From contig CALUTB010000012.1 of the NCBI GenBank assembly GCA_944323575.1, positions 1 through 46,625 on the forward strand: DNA of 46,625 nucleotides, given 5' to 3'. Under the pieces are notes generated by a model that saw nothing but the letters and a program-made list of their open reading frames with translations, had not been told where the DNA came from and did no database searches. This DNA comes from an uncultured Mailhella sp. (GTDB lineage: Bacteria; Desulfobacterota; Desulfovibrionia; Desulfovibrionales; Desulfovibrionaceae). Both the position numbers and the translations under genes were made by a program. Shown here one piece after another: positions 8,244-16,489 of the stretch (its first letter is position 1; every line of letters starts with the position of its first letter).

Positions 8244-8645
8244 ATGCCTTTTCGCCCCGGACAGTCCGGTAATCCCGCAGGAAGACCCAAAGGAAGTATC
8301 AACAAGCAACTGGCTATGCTTCGTGACGCGGTTGAGAAGGTTTTGCCGCTTGTCGTGGACCGCGCCATGAACGGAGACACTGAAGCGCAAAAGCTTATCC
8401 TTGAGCGTGGCCTCCCCAAACTGAAACCGGTGGAAGTGCCTTTTGAGTTTACCCTCCCTGACGCAGATTGCCCCGCTCCGCGCCGTGCCATTCTTGAACA
8501 GGCGGCAGAGGGGGCAATCTCTTTGGGGGCAGCGGAAGAGATTATTGAACAGTTACGCGGTTTGAAGAAAGAGAAGAACGTGACCGGAGAAATTGGGAAC
8601 GGCGAGTTTATAGGCGCTTACTTAAAATCGCTAGTCAATTCGTAG
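8244..8645 (+). CDS. DUF5681 domain protein
   Basis: A 133-residue protein starting with FRPGQSGNPAGRPKGS, the signature of DUF5681, a domain common in prophages and integrative elements and often compared with small terminase-like DNA-binding proteins. The start has AAAGGAG 7 nt upstream. The rest is helical, with a conserved-looking AEGAISLGAAEEIIEQL segment. The early GRPKGS is an AT-hook-like turn, so DNA contact is plausible. It lies directly after the palindrome and points the same way as the helicase. If the element is a satellite, this gene is the only hint of packaging; that reading is speculative. Confidence 0.7.
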   Translation: MPFRPGQSGNPAGRPKGSINKQLAMLRDAVEKVLPLVVDRAMNGDTEAQKLILERGLPKLKPVEVPFEFTLPDADCPAPRRAILEQAAEGAISLGAAEEIIEQLRGLKKEKNVTGEIGNGEFIGAYLKSLVNS

Positions 8646-8668
8646 GGCGAACGCTCTTAGCGATTTTT
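8626..8668 (+). terminator. Terminator overlapping the DUF5681 gene end
   Basis: Stem AATCGCTA / TAGCGATT with a ~24-nt loop followed by TTTTATT. The left arm lies inside the last codons. Confidence 0.5.
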
Positions 8669-8687
8669 ATTAAAGTAAGTAGTTAGC

Positions 8688-9182
8688 TTACCTATGATCA
8701 ACTATAGGTATACAGATACCAGTACGTCCATCTGAACCATCTGGTATTCCTCTTAGCTTTCCATTGTGTATAATAAGAGAAAATTGCTTATCATATGTTT
8801 GTGTAACAATTTGTCCATTTAAATGATGAAAATTAACGATAATTTTATGATCAAGAAGTTTTATATGATTTTTATTAACTTCTTTTTTTGTTATATACAT
8901 TCCATTATATGTCAATTTTACATGTTTTACTGTATCCGCTCCTGATTCGTAGCAATTGGGATACCCTAAATCCCACCACTCGTCATCATCAAAATATTCT
9001 ACTCGCTCAACAGGGGTTCCCAGAGCGTTAACGATTTCACTTTCTGTTGTTTTATCTATATAAAAGTCAACGATAATACTTTGGCCCTTGGCATATTCTA
9101 CTTTTTTTTGCATAGCATGATGATTCGCACATCCGAAGAAAAATACACACAATAATGAAATTATCACAAAGTAAAAACGCAT
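8688..9182 (-). CDS. Predicted lipoprotein with BamE/SmpA-like motif
   Basis: A 164-residue secreted lipoprotein. A short N-terminus, a hydrophobic helix and the lipobox FFGC (acylated Cys18) direct it to the envelope. The segment KTTESEIVNALGTPVERVEY resembles the 'T-x-x-E-V-x-x-x-L-G-x-P' helix of the BamE/SmpA/OmlA fold. The remainder is beta-rich with Cys pairs. It lies downstream of a second lipoprotein of the same kind and both run against the replication genes, so they form a cargo module. Base composition is low in GC compared with the helicase. No catalytic motif is visible; a role in envelope alteration such as exclusion of other elements is only a guess. Confidence 0.7.
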   Translation of the reverse strand: MRFYFVIISLLCVFFFGCANHHAMQKKVEYAKGQSIIVDFYIDKTTESEIVNALGTPVERVEYFDDDEWWDLGYPNCYESGADTVKHVKLTYNGMYITKKEVNKNHIKLLDHKIIVNFHHLNGQIVTQTYDKQFSLIIHNGKLRGIPDGSDGRTGICIPIVDHR

Positions 9183-9194
9183 ACTATATCCTCA

Positions 9195-9241
9195 CAATTA
9201 TTAAATAAGAGTCAACTACTTATGTATAGATGACTCTTATT
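9195..9241 (-). terminator. Terminator between the two lipoprotein genes
   Basis: 11-bp perfect stem AATAAGAGTCA / TGACTCTTATT with a 16-nt loop. On the minus strand it is followed by an AT-rich tract (TTTAATAATT). It ends transcription of the 9254-9727 gene or attenuates read-through into the next. Confidence 0.55.
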
Positions 9242-9253
9242 ACTTGTATAATA

Positions 9254-9727
9254 CTAATAAATTAAAAATTCTTTTAATATTTTTCTCTTGTCAAAATATA
9301 TAATTAAAGTTTTTTCTGCATTCTGTACTTTATCATTTATCGCATCTGTAGCATTATTTCCAACTGAATTCATGGCAGAACCGGCAGCCACACCCCCAAT
9401 CACTCCACCTTTATCTGCTGCGGCTAACCCTACATGGGCAGTTGCTTGGCCAAGAGCCGCCGCACCTGTGTCTTGTACTACTCTTGAAAACATATTGCTT
9501 ACAGCTGAAGGTTTTTCAATATATTTCCAGACATCTCCCTTGCTGGACTTTGAAATTTCTGTCGGCTCTCCATACATTTTACGAACTTCATCTTGAGTCG
9601 TTATCCCAGCTATCAGGTTTTTACTTAGTTCATCTTGAGAGAATGAACTTCCCCCGACACTTGGAAGACAGGCCGTAAGACTGGTAACCATAACAAACAC
9701 AACCAACAGAGCTCTTACTTTAATCAT
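9254..9727 (-). CDS. Predicted lipoprotein, BamE/SmpA-like with glycine-rich segment
   Basis: A 157-residue envelope lipoprotein. The signal peptide ends in the lipobox LTAC (Cys20). The segment GITTQDEVRKMYGEPT is a good BamE/SmpA-type motif, followed by DVWKYIEKPS. The middle (residues ~85-125) is rich in Gly and Ala (GGVIGGVAAG), as in glycine-zipper membrane-associated segments, and the C-terminus returns to a charged strand (LIIYFDKRKILKEF). GGAGG lies 5 nt upstream of the start. It is transcribed away from the XRE regulator gene, which probably controls it. Two neighbouring lipoproteins of this fold in one small element is unusual. Confidence 0.72.
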   Translation of the reverse strand: MIKVRALLVVFVMVTSLTACLPSVGGSSFSQDELSKNLIAGITTQDEVRKMYGEPTEISKSSKGDVWKYIEKPSAVSNMFSRVVQDTGAAALGQATAHVGLAAADKGGVIGGVAAGSAMNSVGNNATDAINDKVQNAEKTLIIYFDKRKILKEFLIY

Positions 9728-9858
9728 GTTTCCTCCCTATTTGACAAAGACAAAAAACCTTGTCGCAATATATGGTTAAAATGGGTTCGCTATTTCTCCT
9801 AAACTTTTCCACCTCAGAAATAATGATATTTAATTCATACAAAGACCATAAAGTCAAT

Positions 9859-9868
9859 AACTATAGTT
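9859..9868. promoter_or_regulatory. Palindrome in the divergent lipoprotein/XRE region
   Basis: AACTATAGTT, a perfect 10-bp dyad midway between divergent genes, with AGTTCA repeated at 9865 and 9895. It is a candidate operator for the XRE protein encoded next to it. Confidence 0.3.
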
Positions 9869-9922
9869 CATATTTTAAGAAAAAAAATTCCCTAAAGTTC
9901 ACCCAAAAGGAGTCAAACAATC

Positions 9923-10255
9923 ATGGGTGAGACCTTCAGCGAAGACGATTTTCTAAAAAAATTGGGTAACAGGATAAAAATCTTACGAGTGGCACAAGGT
10001 CTATCTCAAGCCCAATTGGCCGACTCTATTAATATGAGTCCTCGCTATCTCAGTGAAGTCGAGGCTGGTAAGCGCAATATTTCTATTTATTTTCTTAAAC
10101 TGCTAGCCGAAAGGCTCTCTATTTCTCTTTCAGAGCTACTTAATTTTGCAGAAAAAGAAGAAAGGGAAAACATCATTAAAGAATTAAATATATTCTTAGA
10201 AAAGTTATCCCATGAGCAATTGCTTTTTCTTCAGAGAACTATCAGAATGTTATAG
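9923..10255 (+). CDS. XRE-family transcriptional regulator
   Basis: A 110-residue Cro/CI-type repressor-like protein. The helix-turn-helix spans about residues 14-68 (LGNRIKILRVAQGLSQAQLADSI is its first half, with MSPRYLSEVEAGKRNIS as recognition helix and turn). The C-terminal ~40 residues are helical and charged and could dimerise. AAAAGGAG stands 10 nt before the start. It is the last gene before the right att site and is divergent from the lipoprotein pair. By family it is likely to repress the element's lysogeny-type or cargo promoters. The actual targets are not visible. Confidence 0.85.
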   Translation: MGETFSEDDFLKKLGNRIKILRVAQGLSQAQLADSINMSPRYLSEVEAGKRNISIYFLKLLAERLSISLSELLNFAEKEERENIIKELNIFLEKLSHEQLLFLQRTIRML

Positions 10256-10300
10256 TTCTGGCCTTCTCCCCCTCCCCCGCTCAACCCATTCCCCAAAACA

Positions 10301-10328
10301 AAAAAACCTCTCCAAAGGGAGAGGCGCG
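10301..10328 (-). terminator. Minus-strand terminator
   Basis: CCTCTCCC / GGAGAGG stem followed on the minus strand by seven T. No minus-strand gene ends here, so it may be a second stop behind tRNA-Asn read-through. Confidence 0.5.
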
Positions 10329-10384
10329 AAAATTTTCAAAGCCCGCTCAACCCTCTTAGCGGGTTAAGCGCAACTAAAAAATAA

Positions 10385-10408
10385 GCCCTCTTTGAGGGCT
10401 CTTTTTAT
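10385..10408 (+). terminator. Terminator after the XRE gene
   Basis: GCCCTC-TTT-GAGGGC stem followed by TCTTTTTATTT, 130 nt past the XRE stop. Confidence 0.7.
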
Positions 10409-10413
10409 TTCTG

Positions 10414-10433
10414 GTGGGTGCCCGGTGGGTGCT
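10414..10433. repeat. Candidate integrase arm sites, right end
   Basis: GTGGGTGCC and GTGGGTGCT with an 11-bp period, the counterpart of the pair at 3158-3177, and likewise preceded by a T-rich TTTTTATTT tract. They lie 47 bp inside the right att repeat. Confidence 0.5.
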
Positions 10434-10438
10434 GGACG

Positions 10439-10471
10439 AAAAAAGGGGTTATGACATTTTGTCATAACCCC
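10439..10471 (-). terminator. tRNA-Asn terminator supplied by the element
   Basis: Perfect 12-bp stem (GGGGTTATGACA / TGTCATAACCCC, 3-nt loop), followed by TTTTTT on the minus strand, 10 nt after the tRNA 3' end. It lies inside the element, so integration replaced the original terminator at 2961-2996. Confidence 0.85.
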
Positions 10472-10479
10472 TTGAAAAA

Positions 10480-10528
10480 TTTGGCTCCCCGAGACGGACT
10501 TGAACCGCCAACCTAGTGATTAACAGTC
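10480..10528. other. att repeat overlapping the tRNA-Asn 3' end
   Basis: The proximal copy of the 49-bp repeat. Integration here keeps the tRNA gene intact: 5' half from the chromosome, 3' half from the element or the duplicated core. Confidence 0.9.
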
Positions 10529-10557
10529 ACCCGCTCTGCCTATTGAGCTATCGGGGA
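10482..10557 (-). tRNA. tRNA-Asn (GTT)
   Basis: 76 nt including an encoded CCA. The acceptor stem TCCCCGA pairs with TCGGGGA; the discriminator is G; the anticodon GTT lies at plus-strand 10522-10524 within CTGTTAA; the T arm carries GGTTCAAGTCC. It is the integration target of the element on its left. Confidence 0.97.
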
Positions 10558-10583
10558 ACGAAATAATATTGACTGCGAGAAAG

Positions 10584-10612
10584 TACTTAGCGGATTACGC
10601 CACGATCGTCAA
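10584..10612 (-). promoter_or_regulatory. Promoter of tRNA-Asn
   Basis: Minus-strand TTGACG, 17-nt spacer, TAAGTA, about 25 nt upstream of the mature 5' end. The rest of 10613-11192 shows no gene, RNA or clear repeat to me. Confidence 0.5.
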
Positions 10613-11192
10613 GTCTTTTCTTCGTTCATCAACAAAAAGACTGTTCCGGAGGGATCGGAACGTAACTTTTCATGATGCTCCGGCGAATGCATTCTGAGCG
10701 CCGGTCCTTCAGTACATGATTCTCTCCATGCAGTCAGATATCATCCTGGAAAGGTGTCGTCAGTACTATCCGTCTTTCGCAGACCTCCGACGAGGGAAAC
10801 GCGCATGAAAACGCGGTCGGAATGTCATCATAACCCCGGCGAATGATAGTGCAGCAGTCTGAGGGAAGCGCACGAACCGTCCGTACGCAGAACTACGATG
10901 CTCTCGGAATGTTCCCAGTTCGTCTGTCTGAGGGAATTCTTCCCGGACCACCCGAAAAGAAAAACAGCACTGGGAAAATTTCTGCTTCACTGACTGAAAG
11001 ACCGCCGCGGACCGTCCGAGGCGAAGTCACCGAAGCTGCGCCGTAAGGCAAGGAAATCTCCGAATATATCTGCCGACACCCTCCCCCTATGTTCATCTGT
11101 CAAAAGAAGACTTTTCCACATGACCTTCAATTGCCCTCCGGATACGCCCGGAAAGCAGCTCCGGACGTGCATCCGGCGATCGCAAATTGCCG

Positions 11193-12857
11193 TTATTTCA
11201 GCACTGCGCCGGTATTGGCACTGCTGACGAGACGGGCATAGCGTGCAAGCCAGCCGCTCTTGATATTGGGTTCGCGGGGAATGAAGGCAGCCTTTCTGCG
11301 GGCAAGCTCTTCATCGCTCACGTCTACATTAATGCTGGCATTGGGAATATCGATTCTGATGATATCGCCTTCCCGAATCAGTCCGATGGGGCCGCCGTCG
11401 GCAGCTTCAGGAGACACATGACCAATGGATGCGCCACGGCTTGCACCGCTGAAGCGACCGTCGGTAATGAGTGCTACGGTGGTATCCAGCTTCATGCCGG
11501 CAAGCGCACTGGTGGGATTGAGCATTTCCCGCATGCCGGGACCGCCTTTGGGACCTTCATAGCGAATCACGACGACGTCACCTTCATGGATATCGCCGTT
11601 GTAAATGGCAGTGATGGCTTCTTCCTCGCTGTTGAACACACGTGCGGGACCGCTGTGCTTCAGCATTTCGGGAGCCACGGCACTGCGCTTCACCACACAG
11701 CCGTCAGGAGCGATGTTGCCCCACAGAATCTGCAGACCTCCCGTAGGGCTGTAAGGATTGGAAAGGGGGCGTACCGCACCGGTATCCTTGATGACCGCTC
11801 CCTTGATGTTTTCGGCTACGGACTTGCCTGTGGCGGTAATGAGACCGGTATCAAGGAAACCGCCCTTGGCCAGCTCCGCCTGAACGGCGGCAATGCCTCC
11901 TGCGGCATAAAGATCCTGCATATGAGTAGGACCGGCAGGAGCAAGATGGCAGAGGTTGGGCACCTGTGCACTCACTTCGTTGAACAGGGTCAGATCGAAA
12001 TCAACGCCGGCCTCGTGAGCAATGGCAAGAAGGTGCAGCACGGTATTCGTGCTGCAGCCAAGTGCCATATCACAGGCAAGCGCGTTGCGAAGGGATTTTT
12101 CGTTAACGATGTCGCGGGGCTTGATATCCCGCTTCAGCAGCTCCATCACAGCCATGCCGGCATGTTTGGCAAGCTGCATTCTGCGGGCGTGTACGGCGGG
12201 AATGGTACCATTGCCGGGCAGAGCGATGCCTACGGCTTCGCACAGACAGTTCATGGAATTGGCGGTGTACATACCCGCGCAGCTTCCGCAGCCGGGACAG
12301 ACGCCGGTTTCACACTCTTCAAGCTGAACGTCGTCGATGAGTCCTATCTTACGGGCGCCAACGGCTTCAAACATTTTGGAAAGGCTCACTTCCTCACCGT
12401 TGTACACACCCGCCATCATGGGACCGCCACTGCACACCACGGAAGGAATGTTCAGACGAAGGGCGCCCATGAGCATGCCGGGAACGATTTTGTCGCAGTT
12501 GGGAACGAGCACCAGAGCATCAAGCTGATGGGCCATGGCCATGGTTTCCACACTATCGGCAATGAGTTCACGGCTGGCCAGCGAATATTTCATACCGATA
12601 TGTCCCATGGCAATGCCGTCGCATACGCCGATGGCGGGAATGAGTATGGGAGTCCCCCCGGCCATGCGCACACCGGCCTTGACGGCCTCGGCAATCTTGT
12701 CGAGATGGGCATGACCGGGAACAATCTCGCTGTAGGCGCTGATCACGCCGACCAGCGGACGATCGAGTTCTTCCTTGGTATATCCCATTGCATAGAACAG
12801 GCTGCGATTGGGTGCGCGTTCCACGCCCTGCGTAACATTCGCACTGCGAAGCTTCAT
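11193..12857 (-). CDS. ilvD: Dihydroxy-acid dehydratase
   Basis: A 554-residue enzyme converting 2,3-dihydroxy-isovalerate and -methylvalerate to the 2-keto acids of valine and isoleucine. The ATG at 12857 gives the usual start ([16 protein letters not shown]) and has AAAAGG upstream; the longer frame to 13040 is spurious. Fe-S related cysteines are C121 (PNCDK) and C193 (CGSCAGMY). At the place where [2Fe-2S] enzymes show C-N-x-H-L this protein reads VPGHAHLD, as in the oxygen-sensitive E. coli type; that reading is an inference. It is the fourth step after ilvB, ilvN and ilvC just upstream, but a hairpin at 13020-13054 separates it, so it may have its own promoter or be expressed by read-through. 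Confidence 0.97.
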   Translation of the reverse strand: MKLRSANVTQGVERAPNRSLFYAMGYTKEELDRPLVGVISAYSEIVPGHAHLDKIAEAVKAGVRMAGGTPILIPAIGVCDGIAMGHIGMKYSLASRELIADSVETMAMAHQLDALVLVPNCDKIVPGMLMGALRLNIPSVVCSGGPMMAGVYNGEEVSLSKMFEAVGARKIGLIDDVQLEECETGVCPGCGSCAGMYTANSMNCLCEAVGIALPGNGTIPAVHARRMQLAKHAGMAVMELLKRDIKPRDIVNEKSLRNALACDMALGCSTNTVLHLLAIAHEAGVDFDLTLFNEVSAQVPNLCHLAPAGPTHMQDLYAAGGIAAVQAELAKGGFLDTGLITATGKSVAENIKGAVIKDTGAVRPLSNPYSPTGGLQILWGNIAPDGCVVKRSAVAPEMLKHSGPARVFNSEEEAITAIYNGDIHEGDVVVIRYEGPKGGPGMREMLNPTSALAGMKLDTTVALITDGRFSGASRGASIGHVSPEAADGGPIGLIREGDIIRIDIPNASINVDVSDEELARRKAAFIPREPNIKSGWLARYARLVSSANTGAVLK

Positions 12858-13019
12858 GAGACCTTTTCTCCTCATTCCCTTGAAAACGCCTGTGGCGTTT
12901 GCCATGTCACGTCGGATCAAAACACCATGTCTCCGGAGGGAAGCACAAAGGTTGCTTCTGATCCGGCCGACAAAGCGCTGAATACCTGAAAGCGGCCGTC
13001 CGACGGACAACTGATGATA

Positions 13020-13054
13020 CAGAAAATCGCCGGACAGCACGGCTGTCCGGCGAT
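13020..13054 (-). terminator. Terminator between ilvC and ilvD
   Basis: Perfect 13-bp stem (13026-13038 with 13042-13054, 3-nt loop) followed on the minus strand by TTTTCT, 15 nt after the ilvC stop. Confidence 0.7.
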
Positions 13055-13068
13055 ATGTTCAAACCGAA

Positions 13069-14064
13069 CTACTTCTTGAGCCAGCTCATCATCTGACGAA
13101 GTTCGGCGCCGACCTTCTCCAGCTGATGCTCGGATTCCATGCGACGGGTGGCAAGGAACTTGCCCTTGCGACCGGCAGAGAATTCCTGCATGAACTCGGA
13201 AGCAAAGGTACCATCCTGGATTTCCCTGAGCACCTTCTTCATTTCCTTGCGGGTCTCTTCGGTGATGAGACGCTTGCCGGTACGGTAATCGCCGTACTCG
13301 GCGGTGTTGGAGATGGAGTAGCGCATGAAGCCGAAGCCGCCGTTGTTGATAAGGTCAACGATGAGCTTCATTTCATGGATGGTTTCAAAGTAGGCCATTT
13401 CAGGCGCATAACCGGCTTCCACGAGAGTTTCGAAACCGGCCTTCATGAGTTCGGTCACACCGCCGCAGAGCACGGCCTGTTCGCCGAAGAGGTCGGTTTC
13501 GGTTTCTTCACGATACGTGGTTTCCAGGATACCGGCACGACCGGCGCCGATGCCTGCAGCATAGGCAAGCGCATAGTCCTTCGCACGACCGCTGTAGTCC
13601 TGAGCGATGGCGATCAGGCTGGGCACGCCCTTGCCTTCCAGATACTGACTGCGCACGGTATGACCCGGACCCTTGGGGGCGATCATGATCACATCGATAT
13701 TGGAAGCAGGCTTCACGAAGCCGAAGTGGATGTTGAAGCCGTGAGCGAAACACAGCACATCGCCTTCCTTCATGTAGGGAGCAACCTGGCTGTTGTAGAT
13801 GTCGGCGGCGACTTCGTCGGGCACCAGCATCATAACGATATCGCCGGCCTTGGCGGCATCTTCCACTTCCATGACCTTCAGACCGGCGGCTTCAGCCTTG
13901 GCCCAGCTGGAGCTTCCCTTACGCAGGCCGACGACAACGTTCACGCCGCTTTCATGCAGGTTCTGGGCGTGGGCATGGCCCTGGCTGCCGTAACCGATGA
14001 TGGCGACCGTCTTGCCGTCGAGCATACCGAGGTTGCAGTCTGCGTCATAGTACTTCTTGATCAT
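13069..14064 (-). CDS. ilvC: Ketol-acid reductoisomerase
   Basis: A 331-residue class I enzyme that isomerises and reduces acetolactate or aceto-hydroxybutyrate using Mg2+ and NADPH. The Rossmann loop is [10 protein letters not shown] (24-33), and the beta2 loop GLRKGSSSW (46-54) carries the Arg, Lys and Ser pattern of NADPH-preferring enzymes. The knotted C-terminal domain contains the metal site ([10 protein letters not shown], residues ~190) and [16 protein letters not shown] stands 8 nt before the start. It lies 46 nt downstream of ilvN and is part of the ilvBNC operon; a strong terminator follows. Confidence 0.98.
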   Translation of the reverse strand: MIKKYYDADCNLGMLDGKTVAIIGYGSQGHAHAQNLHESGVNVVVGLRKGSSSWAKAEAAGLKVMEVEDAAKAGDIVMMLVPDEVAADIYNSQVAPYMKEGDVLCFAHGFNIHFGFVKPASNIDVIMIAPKGPGHTVRSQYLEGKGVPSLIAIAQDYSGRAKDYALAYAAGIGAGRAGILETTYREETETDLFGEQAVLCGGVTELMKAGFETLVEAGYAPEMAYFETIHEMKLIVDLINNGGFGFMRYSISNTAEYGDYRTGKRLITEETRKEMKKVLREIQDGTFASEFMQEFSAGRKGKFLATRRMESEHQLEKVGAELRQMMSWLKK

Positions 14065-14110
14065 GATAACATCTCCATTTCAATGACTATAATTCATATC
14101 AGCGGCAAGG

Positions 14111-14620
14111 CTATTCCTTACTGCTTTTCCACCAGTCGCTCTGGGATCCCCGGGGCATGCCGATAATACCGGACCGGCACATCTCAAGGATCTGATAGGT
14201 TGACATGACCTCAAGAAAGCCTTCAATCTTGGAGGGCTTTCCGGTGAGTTGTATTACCATGCTACCAGAGGTAAGGTCAATAATTCGCGCCCGGTAAACC
14301 TCCACGATATCTTTGATACGGGAAATGGTCGCTTCGTCGAACGCGATACGAAGCATGAGAGTCTCACTCAGAAGACTTTCGTTTCGAGGCAGAATGGTGA
14401 CGGACTTCACCTCTTCCATCTTGAGTGTCTGCTTGACGATCTGGTCAAGAATATGCGAATCGCCTTCCGTGACGATGGTGATGATGGACACGGACGAATC
14501 ACTGGTCTGTGCGGCCGTGACGCTGGTCATGTTGAAACGGCGACGGGCGAACAGGGAGGAAACGCGGGCCATGACGTTGGCGTTGTTATCCACCACAATG
14601 GAAATCACATGTTTCGTCAT
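14111..14620 (-). CDS. ilvN: Acetolactate synthase regulatory subunit
   Basis: A 169-residue small subunit that activates the large subunit and confers valine feedback control. An N-terminal ACT domain (residues ~3-78; KHVISIVVDNNANVMARVSSLF, then RRRFNMTSV) is followed by the second ACT-like C-terminal domain (YRARIIDLTSGSMVIQLTG). The length is that of the IlvH/IlvN type. GGGGAGG lies 5 nt before the ATG. It starts 14 nt after the ilvB stop, so translation is probably coupled. The protein is cytoplasmic. Confidence 0.96.
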   Translation of the reverse strand: MTKHVISIVVDNNANVMARVSSLFARRRFNMTSVTAAQTSDSSVSIITIVTEGDSHILDQIVKQTLKMEEVKSVTILPRNESLLSETLMLRIAFDEATISRIKDIVEVYRARIIDLTSGSMVIQLTGKPSKIEGFLEVMSTYQILEMCRSGIIGMPRGSQSDWWKSSKE

Positions 14621-14634
14621 TTTGTCCTCCCCTT

Positions 14635-16296
14635 CTATTCCATGATGATGGAGTCGCAGGTGCAGCCGCCTGGAATCATGGGAAGCACCTTCTCATCCCT
14701 GTCGATGCAGCAGTGTATCCACACGGGACAATCGCTCGTAAGCGCTTCCCTCATCGCCTGTTCCAGTTCCGCCATGGTTTCGCAGTGGAAGCCCCTGCCC
14801 CCGAAACCTTCAATGACCTTCACATAGTCGGTGCGGCGGTTGAGATCAGTGCAGGAATAGCGCTTGCCGTAAAAGCTGGTCTGCCACTGGCGCACCATGC
14901 CGAGAACATGGTTGTCGAGAATGACGGTAATGACCGGCAGTCCGAAACTTACCGCAGTGCAGGCCTCGTTCATATTCATATGAAAGGAACCGTCGCCGGT
15001 GAAATGCACCACCGTCTTCTCAGGCCTGGCGAGTTTGGCGCCGATGGCCGCACCATAGCCGAAGCCCATGGTGCCGAGGCCGCCGCTCGTGAGGAAATGC
15101 CGCGGTTTCACATGGTGCAGATACTGGGCAGCCCACATCTGATGCTGGCCTACGTCGGTCACATAGATGGCGTCGTCGCCGGCCATTTCATTGACCTTAC
15201 GGACGACCTGATGAGGCTTGAGCACGGTATTGCTGTCTTCGGGATGATAGTCTTCCTGCTTCCATTCGGCGATCTGAGTCAGCCATTCGTCGCGGCAGGT
15301 CTGATGCACCTTGGGCAGCAGCGCGCAGATGACATCCTTCACGTCGCCCACAAGACTGACGTCCACGCCGACGTTCTTGTTCACTTCGCTGGGGTCGATA
15401 TCAATCTGGATGAGCTTTGCCCGGCGTCCGAAGGCGTCTGGCGAAAGAGCCACACGATCGCTGAAGCGGGTACCGACGGCAACCATGACATCGGCGTAAT
15501 CAAGAGCAAAATTGCTGGTGCGACAGCCGTGCATGCCGACCATGCCCAGGCTGAGCGGATCCTGACTGTCCACTACGCCCGCAGCCATGAGCGTATAGGC
15601 GCCGGGCATGCATGCCTTCTTCATAAGCGCGGAAAGTTCCGCACTCGCACCGGAGGCAATGACGCCGCCGCCGTAATAAATGGCAGGACGCTGGGCGTTG
15701 TTGATGATCTCGGCGGCACGGTCGACGGCATCCATGTCGATCTTCGTGACATAGCTGTCCCTGACGGGAGCCGCGGGAACGAACTCGGCAAGAGCCGAAG
15801 TTATGTCCTTGGGGATGTCCACCAGAACGGGTCCCTTGCGGCCGGTCTGAGCGATACGGAAGGCTTCTCGCAGGATATCGGCCAGCTCTTCCACTCTGTC
15901 CACGACGAAATTGTGCTTGGTGATGGGCATGGTGATGCCCGCGATGTACACTTCCTGGAAGCTGTCCTGTCCGATGAGAGGCGTCGGCACGTTTCCGGTA
16001 ATGGCCACCATGGGAACACTATCCATATAAGCGGTGGCAATGCCGGTAACGAGGTTGGTTGCACCAGGACCGCTGGTTACCAGGACAACGCCGGTGCGGC
16101 CGGTAGCACGAGCGTAGCCATCGGCCGCATGAGCGGCGCCCTGTTCATGTGCGGTAATGATGTGACGAATACGATCCTGGTATTTATACAATGCGTCGTA
16201 CAGATTCAACACAGCGCCGCCGGGATAGCCGAACAACGTATCGACTCCCTGCTCCACCAGCACTTCACAAAAAATTTCGGAACCGGTCAATTTCAT
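14635..16296 (-). CDS. ilvB: Acetolactate synthase catalytic subunit
   Basis: A 553-residue thiamine-diphosphate enzyme that joins two pyruvates, or pyruvate and 2-oxobutyrate. I set the start at 16296 because AAGGA lies 8 nt upstream; an ATG at 16305 has no room for a site and the longer frame to 16485 is non-homologous. The N-terminal PYR domain contains the catalytic Glu51 (AHEQGAAHAADGYAR), the middle domain the FAD-type fold, and the C-terminal PP domain the GDGSFHMNMNE motif near residue 432 with DNHVLGMVRQWQ after it. It is the first gene of ilvBNC. Its leader is about 140 nt and shows no branched-chain-codon-rich peptide, so classical attenuation is not evident. Confidence 0.97.
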   Translation of the reverse strand: MKLTGSEIFCEVLVEQGVDTLFGYPGGAVLNLYDALYKYQDRIRHIITAHEQGAAHAADGYARATGRTGVVLVTSGPGATNLVTGIATAYMDSVPMVAITGNVPTPLIGQDSFQEVYIAGITMPITKHNFVVDRVEELADILREAFRIAQTGRKGPVLVDIPKDITSALAEFVPAAPVRDSYVTKIDMDAVDRAAEIINNAQRPAIYYGGGVIASGASAELSALMKKACMPGAYTLMAAGVVDSQDPLSLGMVGMHGCRTSNFALDYADVMVAVGTRFSDRVALSPDAFGRRAKLIQIDIDPSEVNKNVGVDVSLVGDVKDVICALLPKVHQTCRDEWLTQIAEWKQEDYHPEDSNTVLKPHQVVRKVNEMAGDDAIYVTDVGQHQMWAAQYLHHVKPRHFLTSGGLGTMGFGYGAAIGAKLARPEKTVVHFTGDGSFHMNMNEACTAVSFGLPVITVILDNHVLGMVRQWQTSFYGKRYSCTDLNRRTDYVKVIEGFGGRGFHCETMAELEQAMREALTSDCPVWIHCCIDRDEKVLPMIPGGCTCDSIIME

Positions 16297-16455
16297 ATTT
16301 TTCATCCTTATGGGCTGAAACCATGTTGATCCGCACGAAGCGGACCTTTCCCCCTGTCGTCGATTCATGCGGCGGGACGCCTGCCATCCCGAAATCATTC
16401 TGCTGCCGGTCATTTCCGGCCCTGCCTGCGAATGAGGTGCATAAATCGTAGAATA

Positions 16456-16489
16456 ATACTGGACTGCTTTTTCTTGTCTTGTCAAGTGA
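16456..16489 (-). promoter_or_regulatory. Possible ilvB promoter
   Basis: Minus-strand TTGACA and, 21 nt further, TATTAT. Both boxes are good but the spacing is long. The rest of the 520-nt divergent region 16297-16818 holds no supportable gene; I found no riboswitch or T-box. Confidence 0.3.

Larger units (their letters stand above)
3005..10528. mobile_element. tRNA-Asn-integrated element with PrimPol replication module
   Basis: Flanked by 49-bp direct repeats of the tRNA-Asn 3' end. The order is integrase, AT-hook protein, AlpA-like regulator, PrimPol-DUF927 helicase, large palindrome, DUF5681 protein, two lipoproteins on the opposite strand, and an XRE regulator. The gene set of integrase, AlpA and primase-helicase is that of P4-like satellites and small integrative plasmids. 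I see no capsid, tail or conjugation genes. The AT-hook gene and the 8690-10255 segment are richer in A+T than the integrase and helicase, as expected of modular cargo. Confidence 0.88.

Noticed and set aside
7670..8370. Two frames in opposite directions that both begin with MSRLSR around the palindrome
   Set aside because: Both starts are translations of the inverted GTCCCG repeat arms and not genes.
11187..12989. 600-codon plus-strand frame opposite ilvD
   Set aside because: Antisense shadow; rich in Gly, His and Thr with no family, while IlvD motifs are clear on the minus strand.
14713..16329. 538-codon plus-strand frame opposite ilvB
   Set aside because: Antisense shadow of the thiamine enzyme.
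16297..16480. Leader-peptide attenuator for ilvB
   Set aside because: The only short frame (MHLIRRQGRK) lacks a ribosome site and is not rich in Ile, Leu or Val codons; no terminator/antiterminator pair was found.
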